NCBI GenBank assembly: GCA_016617785.1
Contig: JADILM010000001.1
Location: 4,154,001-4,218,000, forward strand
Direction: 5' to 3'
Source: Sporobolomyces roseus
Lineage: Eukaryota > Basidiomycota > Microbotryomycetes > Sporidiobolales > Sporidiobolaceae
Length of the DNA stretch: 64,000 nucleotides
A program made the position numbers and the translations under genes. Within the stretch, counting starts at the first letter, position 1, and each line of letters begins with the position of its first letter. Positions 22,438-33,841 of the stretch are shown one piece after another. The notes below the pieces were generated by a model. It was not told the origin of the DNA, did not search any database, and saw only the letters and a list, made by a program, of their open reading frames with translations.

Positions 22438-23686
22438 TCAGACAGAGGTAACCGAACAGTATTGATGAAGTTGACGAGGGGAAAGGTTTTTTGCGAGAGA
22501 GTGATCGTGAGTAGGATCGAAAACTGTTTCGACATCGGAGTGGAACTGATCTGTTCTTGGGTCATAGTGATGCCAGGACGGATTCGCGAGAGGCTGCTCG
22601 TGAGGAGGATCGGACGTTGACTCGACGTCAGACTGGAATTGACTTGTTGTTGGATCGTAGTGGTACCATGATCGATTCAGATCAGAAGTTGGCTCAGACT
22701 GTTGGGAATCAAGATTAAGCGGGTTTAAGATGAATGAAGAATGAGTGTGGAACCGCACTGGAGGATCCAGATTTGTCGATGCTGAATTGACAGAGTCGAA
22801 GTCTTGTGAAAAGGGCTGTTGTGTCTGAGAAGGAGAGTACCGCAGGATAGCAGGGGAATGGACGGAGTGGACGTCAGGGTTGGAGTGTTGAAAGGGTTGG
22901 AAACGAGGCAGCGTAGACGCTAATGCGTGTTTGAGTGCTTCCCTCGCAGCTTCTACAACAGCGGAGAGGAATTTAGGTAACGTCTGTTACCTCTTATGAG
23001 TCAGCGAGCTCGCGAGTGACGAGGAGGTAGGAGATCGACGTACGGCACCTTCGCGAAGAGGAATGGTTGGATCCGTTTCAGTCCATATCCAACCCTCGGA
23101 GAGCTCTCTCTCTGCAACATCCTTGACTGGACAGAAGCTCTTGACGTGCTCGTCGAATTCCCTTCTGTCTCGTCGAACACAAAGCGTCAGCTCGGCTCTG
23201 GATTCCGCAACTAAAAGTAAAGCATTCACTCTGCTCTGAAGCCAGAGGTCCAACAGTTCTCGCATCGGAAGGGCTGATCCGAGCCTTGATGACAGGCTCG
23301 TATGAGGCGTGGGGTATCCTTAGTCCATTAGATTCCAGTCAGCTTTCTGGCGGTATCATCTCAAGGAATAACGAACCTTTGTCGCACGCAGACAAAACGC
23401 GCACGGTAGAGCCGGTCGGTTCAGTCTATCGATTGTAGAGCGTTTCTTACTTCGCTTGACTTCCGTCCTCGTGGTCTGTCGCACACAACCAAGTTGGTGA
23501 GACCGCGAAAGAGAGTCGAACGAGGCCATTCACCTCTCTCAGTGCTCCTTCCCTGTTTGTGTCGATCTTTGGGAGGAGTATACGTTCCTCGCGATGACCA
23601 GGACGATTTGGGATCGGAGCGCTAGTCGAATTTCCACCGGCAGTTGTTGCCCGTTTTCTGCGTCGAGTAGCCAATACTCCCGACAT
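22438..23686 (-). CDS. Unrecognised protein with a two-copy C-terminal repeat
   Basis: The probable start is at 23686 (MSGVLATRRRKRATTAGG, basic N-terminus), followed by KIDTNREGALREVNGLVRLS. A middle exon (about 23340-23040) encodes helical MRELLDLWLQSRVNALLLVA and FDEHVKSFCPVKDVAERELS. A third encodes FLSAVVEAAREALKHALAST. The last ends in two related units of about 31 aa, SWYHYDPTTSQFQSDVE... and SWHHYDPRTDQFHSDVE..., and stops at 22438. The first intron cannot be placed cleanly: the best donor (gtaaga near 23449) and the best acceptor near 23313 do not keep the frame of the helical exon, so a missed exon or other sites are likely. No family is recognised. Confidence 0.5.
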
Positions 23687-24016
23687 GTGATTGTCGAACG
23701 GTTTGCTTGTGTGGCTATGTGAGAAACGATGTGAACTTGGAGAGGAAAGATGAAGAGGAAAGGAGAGACAGAGCCATTCTTGAGTGAGACCGGATAAAGA
23801 CTTCAAATTTTCGCCGCGGACTTCTACCTCTCTCGACCGATGATGACGAGTGTGCTCTCTCGCGTGAGCAGCGGACAGTATACTCCAAACTTGTATAGTT
23901 ACATTTGAAACAGAGACTGAATACTGCGAATTCAATCGATACTGATTTTTGCGTGTGTCCAAACCTTTGCGAAATCACCTCTTCCCTTCTCCCTCCTTTC
24001 CTCCATCTCAAATGCT
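23687..24016. other. Intergenic region, nothing seen
   Basis: About 330 bases between the tail of the RRT8-like gene and the start of the preceding minus-strand gene. The open frame reading through 23962-23690 is treated as 5' leader because it has no supporting features. Confidence 0.4.
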
Positions 24017-25215
24017 TTACTCTTCATCAGCAACTCCAACGACATCCTCTCCTCCCATACTAGGGTCCTTTGATCCTTTCTCACCATCCTCCATATCTGC
24101 CGCCCACAACGCGGCACCCGCACAACTCGTGAACGTGAAGAAAGGACCGATAAGGGGAACCAAGTTGAGGAGTAGAGAAGTGGCACCGAAACTATTTCAA
24201 TTTCGAAGAGTTGAGTTTTTGAGGAGTGAAAAAGGGAAAGGAGAGAGGGATAGACGTACGCGGTGTATGCTCCTCGACGTTTCTCTACGAATTGAGATTT
24301 GGCACTGGAGGATAGACCCTTGAGTTCGAAATAACGAGAGTGGGCGGCACTACAGAACCGAGAAATTTCGTCAGTTCTCAATGGAATATGCGAGATTGAG
24401 AGAGGGAGAGTGGAGAGAACATACGGTCCAGCCTTGATTCCGTTCAAACCCAAGAAGACGGCAGTTCCGACACCAGGGATCAAATTCAAAGGTAACGTGA
24501 TCAAATACCTAACCAATCCTTCCGCCGAGAACTTCTTGACTGGTTTCAAAAGACTCTTTCCTAAGCTGACTCCACCGGAACCTCGAGAGATCTTGCGACC
24601 TTTCTCGACGAGTTGGGTGTGACCTCGTTGGATGAGGATCGCGTCGAAGATTCGTTCGTTCAGTTGAGGGGAGATTAAAGAGCGAAGGAGGATTTGAAGA
24701 ATGAAATAAGATTCTCCGAGGACGAGGGGGACGGCTACGGCGAAAGCTATTCACTCTCACTCAAAATTCGAGTCAGTCACGACGGATAAAGAAGAGGAGG
24801 AAAGTTGAACGGAGAGAAAGTTGAGGGGACGTACCTAGAGGTCCGGAGAAGAGAGCGCATACGGCGACTTGAGGGAAATAGGTAAAGATGAACATGGATA
24901 AAACGGTGATTGCAGAGATTCCCAAGGTTCTCATGAGGAGGGGAGTCAAAGATTGGGCGAGTTTAGGGTGTTGAAGAATGTAAATGAATCCTTTCCTAAA
25001 TCACCTCATGTAACTCATTAGTACTAATTGGGAGTGGTAAGGGAGGAAGGTTCAACGTACAAAGGGTAGAGGTAAGCGGTGGATTGAACTGCGGCAGCTC
25101 CGATTGAACCCAATTGTTTCGCATCCTCTTTGGCAGTTTGTAACCCTTTTTGAACTTGACGTTGTACTAGTCCGGCCTTCTCGGATGCTTGATCACGGGT
25201 AGCTGAAGATGACAT
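24017..25215 (-). CDS. RRT8/EI24-like multi-pass membrane protein
   Basis: The start ATG at 25215 gives a hydrophilic helical N-terminus (MSSSATRDQASEKAGLVQRQ). Membrane segments follow: ISAITVLSMFIFTYFPQVAV, LFSGPLAFAVAVPLVLGESY, LITLPLNLIPGVGTAVFLGL and LLLNLVPLIGPFFTFTSCAG. The repeated pattern LPLNLIPGVGTxxF / LLNLVPLIGPFF is the hallmark of the EI24/CysZ-like fold found in fungal Rrt8 and outer spore wall/lipid-droplet proteins. A conserved R-Y-F-E-L-K-G segment lies before the last exon, where a basic AKSQFVEKRRGAYTAFG loop precedes the final membrane pair. The acidic tail ends at TAA 24017-24019. At least four short introns are present. The start lies 36 bases from a (GA)8 run at 25251-25266. 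Confidence 0.75.
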
Positions 25216-25508
25216 GATTCGGAAAGTTGGAGTGAAGTGAAAGAGGATCAGAGAGAGAGAGAGAGAAAGGAGAGAGAGAGGGGGAGGGGAGGTTGATTGA
25301 TGACGCAGGCCTGATTTTGATCGTCGATTTACTGTAGATGAGACATTATTAGACTGCTGTGCAAGGCCGAATAGTCGACTCGATTTCAGTCAAATTGGGA
25401 GATACATTTGAGCGAAAACTGCGTCGAAAATGAGCGAAGTCGGAACTAGCGGACAGGTGTCGAATTCCTCACTTCAGCCTCATTCGCTCGACTACTGTAG
25501 GGAGAGCT
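25216..25508. promoter_or_regulatory. Divergent promoter between RRT8-like and SmgGDS-like genes
   Basis: These 293 bases separate two divergent starts. The RRT8-side leader is TC-rich on the minus strand (GA runs at 25251-25283 on plus). No clear TATA box is seen. Confidence 0.5.
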
Positions 25509-28500
25509 ATGGCTATACTATCAGATCACAGTGAGCTAACCTCACTAGTTATCTTTTCGCTGTCACTCACAATCTTGCCCCCTTTCCAACTCAGATGATT
25601 CAACACTCGCATCTCCACTCCTCTCAAGCTGCACTACCATCACCAAACTAGCCTCACAATCCTCACTAAGCTCATCAGAATGGACCCAAGCAACTACAGC
25701 AGCTCAATACATCGCAAACTCTTCGAATACCCGTCAGTTCTCTCCCTTTCTTCCCACGCACCTCTCTTGCCATAGAAGCTGACCTGAGTCGCGGTGTCAT
25801 CTCCGACAGATCAATTGAGATCAGATGTAGGAAGTCCAACGGGAACTATTGATTCCATCTCGCGAATATTGAGGAACCTACTTTCAATGGAGGACAGTCA
25901 AGAGGTAGTCAAGGCGAGAATGGAATGCTGTAGGGTAGTCGGGAACCTATGCTTCGATCATGGTACGACTTTATCTCTGAACCAGCGAAGTTTAAGCTGA
26001 TTTCGATTTAATGTTGTACAGATGAAAATCGACAACTCGTACTTGACGCGGGAATCCCTGAGCTTATCATGGAGACGATTCATACGACTACAAGATGGAG
26101 AGGAGAAAAACCTGATGAGGGACAGGAGAGAAAGAGGAGGTTGTTGAGAGTCGAGGAACTGAAGTTATTGAGAGCTGCGGTTGGAGCTACAATTAATTCT
26201 TCCCTAAAATGCGGTACGCTTCGCTGTCGCATACTCACATGCAGCGTAATGCAGCGCTCATGTGAACTGTTAGGGCGATTCTACAGATCCGATGAGGAAG
26301 CACCTCGCATCGACACCCTTAACGTTCAGAGCTTTACTATCCCTGGTCGATAATCGACCGAATTCTCGCTCTACTCAGCCAGTTTACGTTGTAGGACAGT
26401 GGGTGAGAGACAGAGGAGCTATGAGTCAGGAGGAATGGGAAGAGAGGTTGGATCTGGGTGAAATGATCGCTGGATGGACAATGAACGTTTTAGAAGATAT
26501 CCTTTCAGAAGGTACGCTTTCGTCTCTCGTCTACATTTCCTGCTCTCGAAGCGACGTGTTGACAATCGACGAGACACTGTACAGATAACTCGAATTACCC
26601 TTCACCCGATGGAATTCCAATTCTCGCATCCATCGTCCTATCCCTTCCTTTCTCCTCTTCCTCTTCCACCTCCTCCTCCCCTTCCTCTCCATCTCTCACA
26701 TCCCTCTCCCTCACCTCCCCCTCCCCCGATTCCGATTCCGACGATTCTTCCTCCCTCGACACCTCGATCGAACTCCTCTCAATCGCTTCCGCACTCTTAG
26801 AAGGACTCGTCCTCGATCATTCTGCACACAAAGTCACTCTCACCTCTCCTTCTACTCACTACAGCTCACTTCCCTCGCCCCGATCAACGCTTCTCCACAA
26901 CTTGCTCGATTTCCTCGAGTTCTCTCGACCACCACTCAACTGGGCAAACTCGGAGGATGAGCGAAAGAGATTGAACAAGACTATTGGGTTAGTGAAAACA
27001 GCTATTGGACGTGCGGTAGTCGAGTGCCCGAATGAGGATCGAGTCATGCATGAGATTTGGAGAGATGGAGAATGGGTCGTCGAGAGGATGAAGAGTTGGT
27101 TGGTTGGCAAAGAGGAGAGGGAAGATTTGATCATTTGCGCTTCACACTTCTTGGCGGGATTGGGGAGAACTGGTGAGCTCTCGCTTTTCCTTTGGTCGTG
27201 GAGAAGACAATCTTGACTGAATTTGAGGAGGGGGTTTAGATGAGTACACTGAACGACTCGTACATCAATACGGACTCGTCGAGCCATTAGTATCAATTGT
27301 CAGAGAACGGATACCAGTCGCTCTCTCGCCACCAGCAGAAGGTAGTACGGGAGGGGAGAATACTCAGATTTTATATGGTGTAATCAGTTTGCTCCGACAT
27401 TTAGCTATACCACGTGAGCTTATTCCCGATCCTATCCAACTAAAACAAAGCTGAGTAAGATCGGAAGAGTCATCCGCAGTCAAGAATCGTCAAATTGTTT
27501 CGGAGACTCGAATCGTTGGATTACTGACGGAACTACTGAGGGACAAGATGGATATCGTCAAGTTACTGCAGATGAGTGTGGTGGGTCTATTGAAACATCT
27601 GACGAACCTCAATAGTGCGTACATCGGCCTTCATCTTCCCAAGAAGTCCGAAAACTGATTTCGATTGAATGAGGAAAACAGTTCCAAACTCCCTCGACTT
27701 GCTCTCTTTCAAGTCTTCGACCTCGACGGATCAAGAAGGACAAAGGACACCGCTAGATCTGATACTAGCCCTCATCAAGCGGACAGACGAATTACAACTC
27801 CGCTCGGAATCCACTCGAATCCTGATCAACCTCATTCGATCCCTCTTCTCCGCCTCTTCTATATCACTAAACGAAGACGTCAAACGAGGGAAAGAAGCGG
27901 TCTTGGAGAGAAAGGAGATTATCGAAGCTGTTAGTGAGCAAGTGAGGAGGAGCGGGAAATACCCGGTTTTGGTCAATGAGGGAATCGTTGCGTTGAGTCT
28001 CGTGAGCGGGAACGCAGAGAAAGGAGGTGAGTACCGTTCTACTCTCTCTCATCGCGAATTATCTCGCTAACAATCATCTCTCGGCGGGTTGTACAGCTTC
28101 GATCGTTCTCGCCACACTCGTTGACACTCCCTCATCACCGCTCCCTCCTATGTCAACGGATCCTTCCTCACCCGAGTCCTCTCTCACTCCATCTCAACCC
28201 TCTCGACGCTCTTCACAATCGACAAATACTCCCTCAACATCGCTCGATCAACTTCTCTACTACCTTTCCTCGGCACCTACAATCACTCAATCTGGAACAA
28301 GCGGAATCAGACCGGAGATGATCGTCAACGTCTGCACTCTCTTGATTACTACGCTCAAGAACGCTCCATCGAGCGAGAGTCGGAGGGAGGAAGTCAGGAG
28401 GAGAGTGAAGGAAACACTCGAGGAGATGGGCGAGGTAGAGGGAAGGGAGGGGAAGGAGTGGGACGCGATCAGAATACTGAGAAGGGTTGTTCAAGATGGG

Positions 28501-28512
28501 GACCAGGCGTAG
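25509..28512 (+). CDS. SmgGDS/Rap1GDS1-like armadillo-repeat protein
   Basis: The ATG at 25509 opens a short exon (MAILSDH) whose gtgagc donor joins to NDSTLASPLLSSCTTITKLA. Armadillo-like helices follow, including VKARMECCRVVGNLCFDHDE, RQLVLDAGIPELIMETI, LLRAAVGATINSSLKCD, RLVHQYGLVEPLVSIVRERI, MSVVGLLKHLTNL, LQLRSESTRILINLIRSL and VLVNEGIVALSLVS. The pattern 'N..N..L...G.I..L' with 'CR.VGNLCFD...NR' is that of Rap1GDS1/SmgGDS, a chaperone and exchange factor for small GTPases with a polybasic tail. A Ser/Thr/Asp-rich low-complexity segment lies near the middle (26640-26780). I count about ten short introns and estimate 700-780 aa. The gene ends at TAG 28510-28512. Confidence 0.75.
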
Positions 28513-28886
28513 ATCTCAGTCAACTCGACGGCTGGAATGATCATCGCTCGAACAGATTCTGGCAGTACAGCACAAATCGCTACGATTCCACAGATCAGAA
28601 CTCAGAGCGAGGGACAGAGAGACGAGTAGATACGCAAGTGTCTGTGGGAATAGGAGAAACAGGAACAAACAGACTGAGGGCGATGAACAGTTTGGGATCA
28701 TCTCATATTCAGATTTCCCAGCGAGATCGAGGAGTAAAGCAAGATTTCGACAGGCAGTGAGCGCGAGGGCGCTTGGGAGTAGGAGATGAAGAGCTCGACC
28801 TGCGAGATCGTTTCGAAGATCGTTGCTTCGATGGCTGTCGACGAGAAAGGAACCAAGATTCAGTCACATCCGGTCTATCCCAACAG
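28513..28886. other. Convergent 3' intergenic region, nothing seen
   Basis: About 370 bases between the stops of the SmgGDS-like gene (plus) and a hypothetical minus-strand gene. No gene or clear motif. Confidence 0.5.
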
Positions 28887-29330
28887 CTAGAGGGCTCTTA
28901 CGGTGTAACTGCGAATCGCTCTGAAAGCTACAGCGATGTAGCCTTCGCCTGGTCCTCCGACCCTTTCAACTTCTTTGTCGAACGCAACGGCGGCAACATC
29001 GGTCAAGACACGCCTGACATCGCTATTGAAAGAACGTCGTAGTAGAGATGGCTTGGCGACCATAAGCTGAAAGACCGTCTTGTTCCATTTGATCTTTCGC
29101 TCATTCGGGCTGAGGTGATCGGTTTCGAAAAACCAAACACTGATGGCGACCCATACGGTACAAGCGAGTCGCCACTTCGGCTCGTCGTCTCTAGCTCCGA
29201 GTAGATCGTCGACTGCCAATACGGCGCAGGCGACAGGAGACCAACAGAAAAGGTTGTCTCTTGCAAGAGCTTCGACGAGCTGATCTTGAGCGTCCTCCGA
29301 CAATTTGGTTGACGAGAGCGTCATTTTCAA
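28887..29330 (-). CDS. Hypothetical protein or 3' exon of the gene at 29483-29953
   Basis: An uninterrupted frame of 147 aa reads like real protein: helical KLSEDAQDQLVEALARDNLF, then CAVLAVDDLLGARDDEPKWR, TVWVAISVWFFETDHLS and VLTDVAAVAFDKEVERVGGP. It is not membrane-spanning overall and I recognise no family. A good acceptor (tttcccacag, near 29356) lies just upstream, so it may be a downstream exon of the gene at 29483-29953. However, the phases of the obvious donor and this acceptor do not match. As a separate gene its start would be ATG 29330 or 29324. Confidence 0.45.
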   Translation of the reverse strand: MKMTLSSTKLSEDAQDQLVEALARDNLFCWSPVACAVLAVDDLLGARDDEPKWRLACTVWVAISVWFFETDHLSPNERKIKWNKTVFQLMVAKPSLLRRSFNSDVRRVLTDVAAVAFDKEVERVGGPGEGYIAVAFRAIRSYTVRAL

Positions 29331-29482
29331 TTTGCTCTCTGTGGCGCGGGAGCTGTGGGAAACTCGGCAGCATCAGCGATTGACGACCCAAAGATGGAGG
29401 AGCAAGCTCGATTTCTCACTCATCGCTGAATTCCTCAGTGTTCGAGAGCTGAAGAAGAGGCATCAGCGGCTGATCAAGGTCC

Positions 29483-29953
29483 TCAAGGGAGTCTGATGCT
29501 TACAACTTGTTGTCGCCTATCGCGTCTAGTCAGATTTTCGCTCATAAGGGCAGTCTCGATATGACGCTCGATACGAGGGTATAGCTTCTGATCGAAAACA
29601 GTGTAGCCCAGCTTCTGAGAGAGGGAGATATTTGAGTATGACTCGAAAGTTGGAGGCGTGCCTTCGTACGTACAATGGGCGTGGGATGATCCGTCCACCA
29701 ATGAGTAAAATCTTCTTCGTCGAACCGTTCAGGGTCTGCATTGTAGTGGACGATGAGTGACATGCGAACTCGAACAGAGCAAGATAGATCAGAGACGGGA
29801 CACAGAGACAACGAGAAGGAGACATTGCTCACCATCGAACGAGATCTTTCGATCCGGTTCCAGCTTTTCATGCAGACGAGCTGCCAAAAAGGTACTCGGT
29901 TTCAACAAGCCTCGCGGTGACAATACGCTTGGAAGACAGTCTAGTGCTTGCAT
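29483..29953 (-). CDS. Small hypothetical protein, three exons
   Basis: The exons appear to be 29953-29833 (MQALDCLPSVLSPRGLLKPS...), 29768-29674 and about 29612-29483. The first two junctions keep frame with GT-AG ends (gtgagc...tcgag and gtacgt...ctcag). The middle exon reads RMSLIVHYNADPERFDEEDF followed by THWWTDHPTPI. The third reads KLGYTVFDQKLYPRIERHIE and ends after RRQQVVSIRLP at TGA, or is spliced onward to the frame at 29330. The FD-x-x-x-F-x-x-x-W/H pattern loosely recalls EthD-type dimeric alpha-beta barrel proteins, but this is weak. Length is about 115 aa if it stops here. Confidence 0.4.
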
Positions 29954-30405
29954 GCTGAGCGGAGCTGGAGACAAGCGAGAAGCGAAAAGTGAGAAGCGGG
30001 AACCGACAGAGAGAAAAGGACTTAGTTCGGGAATAGACCTATGACCTCCGCGGGGAGACAGACCGAACCACGTGCGACGGGCCGGAGAAACGGAAGTTCG
30101 GAAGAAGGCCTCAAGTCGGAATGAATCCCATCCAGACAAGTCACAAACTTACACAGTATTCGACAAAGGGTGACAAGAGATATGGAAGGGGATTGACTGA
30201 GACGGGAGGTATAGAGGAAGCAACGAAGGGCGGAAGGTTGAGCTTCACATTTCCCAACGTGAGAGCGAGAGAGACGAGAAAGAAGAAGCGAAGAGGAAAG
30301 CGGATCGGTAATAAAGTCAGAATCTTCGCGGCGAGAGAAGTGCACCACATGGAAGTGAGAAGAACCGATTACAGGAATCAGGACTTTAAGCTCGGCTTCC
30401 TACCG
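29954..30405. other. Intergenic region, nothing certain
   Basis: About 450 bases between the trehalose phosphorylase stop and the next minus-strand start. A 143-codon plus-strand frame (30121-30552) overlaps the phosphorylase 3' end and is rejected as shadow. Confidence 0.5.
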
Positions 30406-33400
30406 TCAGAGCTTTTCCCTCTCGTCATTGATGTAATCCCAAACCCGCTTCCCATTCAAGTCCTCCAAACCATCCACCTGCCTTCTCGCGATCCCGAACT
30501 CTCCCAGTCGCTCCATTTGCGCAGACGAGAGCGGAGAGTCGAGGCCGTTTAGCCGAAGGAAGAGGAATTCCCACATCGTTGCGTTTGCGAGCGTGAAGTG
30601 TCGCTGAGAATCCTTGCATTGATCGTCAACGCTAGAAGACCTACCGAATAATCAGCTCGAACACGGAATCTCGAGAAGACGAGACTCACGAAATGTCACC
30701 TTTGAGCAAAGCCTCAATCTCGTTCTTGCTAGCATCTGAGTCTTCCCGAGCTTGTTTGATCCTATCCGATACGTAGAAGTCTTGTAGAGCAGTCGCTATA
30801 GCTATCGTCGAGGGAGCGAGATGACTCATCGCAAGAACCAGAGAGGACGATGGTGAAAAGTTGGCTCACCTTTCGGATCGTCCACTTCGACAAGAGTCCC
30901 GTTCACTCCATCGTCGAACTGTAGAGGTATACCTCCAGCTTTTGTACCGATCACCCATTTCCCTTGATGCAGAGCTTCACTAACTTTGATCTCGTAACCT
31001 GCGAACTCCTCGAAAAGGTTCAGTCAAGCGAATCGATCAAACAGTATTGAGGACTAAGTGACTCAACCTTCTCTCGTCGAGACTTGACAGACGACATCAG
31101 CTCCTCGTAAGATCGTGTTGAGGAGACGATCTGAATCGATGCACCAGAAGTTCAGTTCAAAGTATGGAAACGATCTTACGGTAACAGAAAGGATTGCTCA
31201 CCGGAAGAAGGAGCACGAACAGAAAAGATATCTTGTCGAATCTCATCGAAAGAAGGGTCGTCGAGTTGAGCGTGAAGAGCTTTGAGGACGACAACTGAAT
31301 CGGGATCGTCGATTGATGAATGACCAGTCTGTGAGTGAAGATCAGCTTGAATCAGCTGAGGGCATGAAAGCTCAGATACAAGATGTCACATAACTCACGA
31401 GGACTAGCTGAGGAGGTGGTTTTGAGTCGAGTCGACTGTCTTGCAAGTACGAGAGTCGGAATAATCGATAAGCTTCTACTAGCTGAGGAATGCCCTGCAC
31501 GTGCAATCGCGAGCAAACGATAATCAGCGATTTGAAAGGGTATGCTGGCAAGAGAGTTGGCAGGTTTCATACTTTTGAAGGATCAAATCTAGCGATTTGC
31601 ACGATGTAACCTCTTTCCCAATCGACTTCCTTTCCCATCGCGCTCTATGCCATCGAACACAACGATCAGCGCCTAGCCGAGTCAGTCGCGCTATAGAGGA
31701 ATAGCGAAAGCCTGGCCTGCTTACCTGAGCTGCGAGATTGAAAGTTCTGCGATAAGAGTCGAGGTGTTCCAAAGGGATTGGTTTGTTGAGACCATCGAGA
31801 GGTGAAGTACAAGCTGTCGCAAAGACCTTCATCCCTGAGCTTGTCAAGATCGAAGGTTCAAGAGAGAAGGCAGAACGAACGAGGCATGTAAACGACAGGC
31901 ATCGAATCTTTGACGATTTGAGGAACAAACTCTTCGACTGGATGCTACGCTCACAGACCTTCATGACAGCATCAGCTTCTCCGCTGTTCCTGTCTCGTAG
32001 GCGCGAACGTACAGCGACGAATAAATCTGCTAATCGAATGAAACTCCAGAGGTAATCCCATGTTGTCGTTTGTTGTTCCACTTTTTGATCGATCAAGTCT
32101 GCTCGAACTGCGAAGGAGTACCTCGACTCATCAGTCTTCAGTTTGACGAAGCTGATGAAGCACGGTGAGCGCTCACTTTGGATGTGGGAACGATAGATGA
32201 TTTTTGTTCGAGGCGAAACTCTTCGAATGATCGGAATCAAAGCGCTCACTACGAACAGCTTCCCTGATCTACGTCAACGGTGAACCGGCAAGTAGCTTGA
32301 GGAGCGGCAACGTACATTGTGGATCATCAATCACGACAACATCAAACTCTTCCAACATATCTTTCGTATCCTCCTGATTCCCTTGCCACAAAGTCTCATA
32401 ATACCATCTAGTCCAACTCTCAAACAATTTCTTATCATTCTCTGCAAGAATCGTCAAAGGTTTCGCAACACCTTGTAGAACGTTCTACAATATCAAAAGC
32501 AAGTGAGGCGTTTCTCTCATCGTCCAGAGAGAGAGAGGGGGGGACAAAGGAGAAAAACGTTAAAACGTACATGAAATTTCCTCTTCGTTATATCGAAAAC
32601 TCCCGATTCTCCAGGAGGTACGAACCATTTTGTGTCTACTCCAACTTGTGTCCACAATCTCATCAGTGCGTGCCTCATCAAAGCTACTCCACCACCCCTA
32701 GGAGTCGCAGAAAAGAATCCGATTCGAATCTTTTGGGACGTGAGGGTTGAAGAGAAGAGAGAGAAAGTCGTGAAGAGTGAGGGAGGGGTTGTGAGCTTGA
32801 GGAGTGAGAGTGAGTGGAGGTGAACTCGATGATTCGCGTCGACTGTGAAAAGCCTGTATACTCAGCGAAGGATGATAGGCTGATTATCGAGTGAAGACGA
32901 CTCAACCTAAAACTTGTCGGTTCTTATCAAATTCGATTCTCATAGTTGAACTCTCGAGTACTTCCAAACAACTTACTGCTTCTTCAACGGCTGAAACTGA
33001 TTGACTTGCTAAAGAGAACTTGTGTCGAGCTGATTCTGGGGATGCTAGGAAGGGGAGTGCGTCGAGAGAGAGCCAGGTTCGATCGATGAATTGGTCGAGT
33101 GGGGTAGGGGCGAAAGAGGGCGGAGAAGTCAACGAAGCGATAGTAGGTGATAGAGCAACGATCTCAATCTGTGATACAAACAAACACGAGAACAAAGTAA
33201 GCTACTCTAGACGTTTTCGACTTGTTTCGGCACTTGTATCGACCCACCTTGTGACCTCTCGTCCTCGCATACTCTTCAATTTTCGTCAGTATCTCATCCA
33301 ATACCTCCTTCCACTCCTTCCCCTCCTTCCCGACTGATCTTTCACTCCTCATAATACACGTTCCATCGCTCACAACGACTACGCTCTCAACTCCTCCTTC

Positions 33401-33577
33401 ATTCTTGTTTTGATTCGCAATCGCAATCCCAACAAACACTTTCGATCTCGTTGCTGTTACAGGTCTGTTTGGTTTTGGAGTGAGAGAGATCTTGCGAGAT
33501 GACAAAGGAGTCGAAGAACGAGAGATTGAATCGGTTGAGAACGCTGATATGACTAGATTTGATACATTCGAGGCCAT
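30406..33577 (-). CDS. Trehalose phosphorylase (GT4, fungal clock-controlled gene 9 type)
   Basis: A cytosolic enzyme that reversibly splits trehalose with phosphate into glucose and glucose-1-phosphate, retaining the anomeric configuration. The start MASNVSNLVIS at 33577 opens a basic N-terminal region; then SKVFVGIAIANQNKNEGG, a Gly-rich loop VGFFSATPRGGGVALMRHAL, VGVDTKWFVPPGESGVFDIT, FDVVVIDDPQ, and LIPIIRRVSPRTKIIYRSHI. The C-terminal GT-B half has GYIVQIARFDPSKGI, GADVVCQVSTREGYEIKVSE and ALHQGKWVIGTKAGGIPLQF, the nucleotide-sugar or sugar-phosphate binding EX7E region of GT4. It ends QVDGLEDLNGKRVWDYINDE. About ten introns interrupt it. The GT4 trehalose phosphorylase/synthase family is widespread in basidiomycetes and filamentous ascomycetes. 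Its neighbour on the left is unrelated; maltose genes lie 7 kb to the right. Confidence 0.88.
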
Positions 33578-33841
33578 TGTGAGTGATCTTGAGGGGGCTA
33601 GAGAGGCTTGAGATTGAGAGATCAATTTGATGAGATCAAAGCGAATCGATATTGAGAGAGCTGCTGGGAACCTTGTGAAGAGCGAGGGGAGAGTAGTAAG
33701 GAGTAGCTAGACGCTCTAGTTAGCTATAACCAAGTGGTCCAGAGCAGTTCGAATCTATCGGGAGTGAAGAGCAATAAGCCAACCCTTCTCTCTTCTCATT
33801 ACCTCCATTCGTTTCAGTCAGATAGATCCAGAGGGACAGAA
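33578..33841. promoter_or_regulatory. Divergent promoter of trehalose phosphorylase and MTR3
   Basis: Only 264 bases separate the two divergent starts, so promoter elements are shared or tightly packed. GA-rich and TC-rich patches are seen. No TATA box is clear. Confidence 0.5.

Noticed and set aside
30121..30552. 143-codon plus-strand frame
   Set aside because: It overlaps the 3' end of the trehalose phosphorylase gene on the other strand and is basic low-information sequence.
33721..33780. tRNA-like B-box (agttcgaatc) on the plus strand
   Set aside because: Flanking bases do not form a five-pair T stem and no cloverleaf partner regions are present.
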